From the NCBI GenBank assembly GCA_030684755.1, contig JAUXXN010000096.1:1-7617 (forward strand): 7,617 bases of DNA. The letters run 5' to 3'. The notes below the pieces were generated by a model. The model saw only the letters and a program-made list of their open reading frames with translations. It searched no databases and was not told where the DNA came from. The DNA comes from Hydrogenophaga sp. Lineage in GTDB: Bacteria > Pseudomonadota > Gammaproteobacteria > Burkholderiales > Burkholderiaceae_C. Numbering within the stretch: the first letter of the stretch is position 1; each line of letters starts with the position of its first letter. Below, piece by piece: positions 6,030-7,617 of the stretch. The position numbers were made by a program, and so were the translations under genes.

Positions 6030-6442
6030 GCCTGCATGTTTTCGTTCAGGGGCATCGCGTAGCGCGTCTGGAAACGCCAGACGGATTCCGGCATGTGCTC
6101 ACTTACTTGCCAGGCGTGGCCAAGGAGCACCTTGTCTCATTGACGATGCCCGTGCAGGGCGCCAATGAGGTTTATGAGTGGCCCGCCCTGCACCCATTCT
6201 TTCAGGTCAGACACACCAAGGGCTTTGAGCCGGTGGGGCTGCGCATGCTGTGGGAGTGGAACGAGGGAATGAAGCGGCTTCAAGCCCGCAGGACCTTTGC
6301 CATGCCCGACTGGGTCGAGAGTGCCCCGACCGAGGGCCTGTCCAAGCCCGCACCCGCGCAAAAGTTCGCATCGATTCGACTGGGGGAGTCCCCTCTGTTG
6401 GCTCCTCGCAAGAGAAGTCGCCCTGTTCAGCCCGCGTCCTGA
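6026..6442 (+). CDS. HipA N-terminal-domain-like (HipS-like) protein, probably truncated or hybrid
   Basis: 138 residues. The first 60 resemble the HipA N-terminal domain: LHVFVQGHRVARL (3-15), FRHVLTYL (21-28), VSLTMPVQ (37-44), LHPFFQ (55-60). HipA proteins continue from this FF with a LPEG-type block, but here the sequence turns into VRHTKGFEPVG and about 78 residues I cannot place, ending in a basic, Pro-rich tail. Change-over is near base 6206. Third positions stay mostly G/C to about residue 105, so the tail may be genuine coding sequence brought in by recombination. The ORF overlaps the HipB-like gene by ATGA. In HipBST systems a separate HipS of about this size equals the HipA N-subdomain and acts as antitoxin to HipT; here no HipT follows. 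Either a HipS-like orphan antitoxin or the decayed start of hipA; I cannot decide from sequence alone. Confidence 0.6.
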   Translation: MSLHVFVQGHRVARLETPDGFRHVLTYLPGVAKEHLVSLTMPVQGANEVYEWPALHPFFQVRHTKGFEPVGLRMLWEWNEGMKRLQARRTFAMPDWVESAPTEGLSKPAPAQKFASIRLGESPLLAPRKRSRPVQPAS

Positions 6443-6470
6443 GCAAGACCTGCTTGAGCAAAAGAGGCTG

Positions 6471-6527
6471 CCGGGCAAGCACCGTGCGACCGAAACCCAG
6501 ACCCAACACCCGATCTCGCTTGCCCGG
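6471..6527. repeat. 10-bp perfect inverted repeat between convergent genes
   Basis: CCGGGCAAGC at 6471-6480 pairs with GCTTGCCCGG at 6518-6527, separated by 37 bases. It lies between the stop of the HipA_N-like ORF and the stop of the opposing transporter, where a two-way terminator would be expected. The long loop and lack of T-runs make that use uncertain. Confidence 0.3.
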
Positions 6528-6605
6528 TCAACGCCCCTGGCGCGCCGACCGCGCAACAAGCCGGTGCAGCAACCCCTGCGCCACCGCTGCGCACAAGGCA
6601 AAGCC
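6490..6605 (+). repeat. Direct repeat copy B (3' end of the transporter gene)
   Basis: Partner of the copy at 5429-5534, here in place as the end of the transporter gene and its 3' flank. The core 6522-6603 has 8 differences in 82 bases from copy A. It is the parental context, because the reading frame continues upstream into the full transporter. Confidence 0.85.
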
Positions 6606-7617
6606 CAGCATCAGAAGCCCCAGGTTCACCGCGCCTTCGTGGGTGAACAGGCCCACGGTGAAACCGCCCACGGCGCCCATCATTTGCTGCATGAGGCCGG
6701 CCACGGCGGCGGCGGAACCGGCCAGCGCCGGCACCAGGCTCACGGTGCCCGCCAGCGCTGGGGGCACCAGAAAGCCGTGCCCAATGCCCAGCAACATGAG
6801 CGGCAAGGCAAAGGCCAGCGGTGAGTGCCAACCGGCCAGCGCCAAGCCCAGCATGAGGGACACGCCGCTGAGGGTGAGCGCTTGGCCGAGCAGCATCATG
6901 GGGCGGTCACCGGTGCGGTGCACCAGGTGCGATGTGAGGTAGTTGCCCACGATGTAGGCCAGTGGCACGCTCATGATGTAGTAGCCAATGCCTTCGGGGC
7001 CCACGCCATAGGCGCCCAACACCATGGGCGCGCCGCTGAGGAAGGTGTAGAAGGTGGCGGTGATCATGGACAACAGCGCCACATACAGAATGAACGCGGG
7101 CTCGCGGGCCAGGCGCGCATACGAGGCCCACATGGCGCGCAGCCAGTGCGGTTGCACGGTGGTGGCTTTTTGGTGGTCGGGCAGGCCGCGCCAGGCGGCC
7201 ACAAACAGCACCGCCGCCAGCACGGCCATGAGCACAAAGTTGGACTGCCAGCCCAGGCGCACGTGCAACTGCCCGCCGATGATGGTGGCCAGCGGCGGTC
7301 ACAGGCCCATGGTCATGCCGATGTAGGCCATGACGCGGGTGCGCGCCGGGCCCTGAAACAGGTCTTGCACCATGGCGCGCCCCACCACCATGCCGGCCGC
7401 GCTGCCCGCACCTTGGAGCACGCGCGCCAGGGTGAGCCAGCCCAGGTTGGGCGCCAGGGCCGCCAGCACCGAGCCCACGCCGGCCACGAAGAGGCCGAAC
7501 AAGAGGATGTTTTTGCGGCCCAGGCGGTCGGACAGCGGGCCGTAGAGCAGTTGCAGGCCGCCATAGGCCACCACATAACCGCTGAAGGTGAGCTGCACGC
7601 TGGCCTGGCTGGCGTCG
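6528..7617 (-). pseudogene. Bcr/CflA-family MFS drug-efflux transporter, broken by an in-frame stop
   Basis: Inner-membrane proton-coupled efflux pump of the major facilitator superfamily, Bcr/CflA type. The gene runs off the right edge, so the first ~40-50 residues are missing. From the edge it reads DASQASVQLTFSGY, then MFS motif A GPLSDRLGRKN, then RVLQGAGSAAGMVVGRAMVQDLF, the TM4-region block typical of Bcr/CflA. After MAYIGMTMGL a TGA (bases 7301-7299) interrupts the frame. The same frame continues PPLATIIGGQLHVRLGWQSNF, as the family expects, down to ARSARQGR and the stop at 6528. The rest carries several hydrophobic membrane segments. One nonsense change in an otherwise clean frame suggests recent inactivation or a sequencing error. 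GC is higher than in the neighbouring control region (72% in 6661-6720), consistent with a host gene beside an acquired island. Confidence 0.87.

Noticed and set aside
5545..6487. 7-bp direct repeat ACCGTGC at 5545-5551 and 6481-6487 as a target-site duplication
   Set aside because: It does not sit exactly at the repeat junctions, there is no transposase or terminal inverted repeat, and seven bases can recur by chance.
6471..6527. Inverted repeat as an attachment site or transposon end
   Set aside because: There is no integrase or transposase in the window and no second copy; it is better left as a simple inverted repeat.
6250..6942. Long plus-strand frames over the transporter end
   Set aside because: They mirror the minus-strand transporter and have no recognisable domain; low-complexity Pro/Arg/His composition is typical of shadows.
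6528..7268. The 246-residue minus-strand frame as a separate gene
   Set aside because: It is in the same frame as the upstream part and continues the same MFS protein beyond a single TGA.

Overview
The window reads as an accessory defence-type region next to a host transporter gene in a GC-rich proteobacterium. High GC, strong G/C third positions and the style of the Bcr/CflA transporter suggest a betaproteobacterium, probably Burkholderiales/Comamonadaceae. That placement is inference; no rRNA or other marker gene is present. I saw no tRNA, rRNA, CRISPR array, insertion sequence or integrase.

Left part (1-5407, plus strand): four genes in one tight run. They are the C-terminal part of a type III DNA methyltransferase (mod, cut by the window edge), a complete type III restriction subunit (res, helicase plus PD-(D/E)XK nuclease), a HipA-family kinase core without the usual HipA N-terminal domain, and a HIRAN-domain protein whose N-terminal half resembles a HipA N-terminal domain. 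Gaps are 32 bp (mod-res) and 4 or 19 bp (res-kinase, depending on start), and the kinase and HIRAN genes overlap by ATGA. The layout implies one operon in which restriction-modification is linked to a kinase and a putative DNA-end-binding partner.

Middle part (5408-6527): a 310-bp intergenic stretch begins with a small antisense remnant of the 3' end of the same transporter family found at the right edge. It continues into an AT-rich control region with two exact TATGC-N8-GCATA palindromes, one near-exact copy over the start codon and one weak copy. These have the same geometry as the classical E. coli HipB operator, TATCC-N8-GGATA. They precede a HipB-like repressor gene and, overlapping it by ATGA, a short ORF whose first 60 residues resemble a HipA N-terminal domain. 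No kinase follows. The pair looks like a HipB-HipS module without its HipT kinase, or a truncated hipBA locus.

Right part (6528-7617, minus strand): a Bcr/CflA-type MFS drug-efflux gene, cut by the window edge and broken by one in-frame TGA. Its last ~24 codons and 3' flank are repeated, diverged, at 5429-5534, so the HipB/HipA_N cassette lies between two directly repeated transporter 3' ends. This marks a recombination or insertion hot spot just downstream of the transporter.

The most notable point is two HipA-related partial systems side by side: a kinase core with a HIRAN/HipA_N-like partner in a restriction operon, and a HipB plus HipA_N pair with operators but no kinase.
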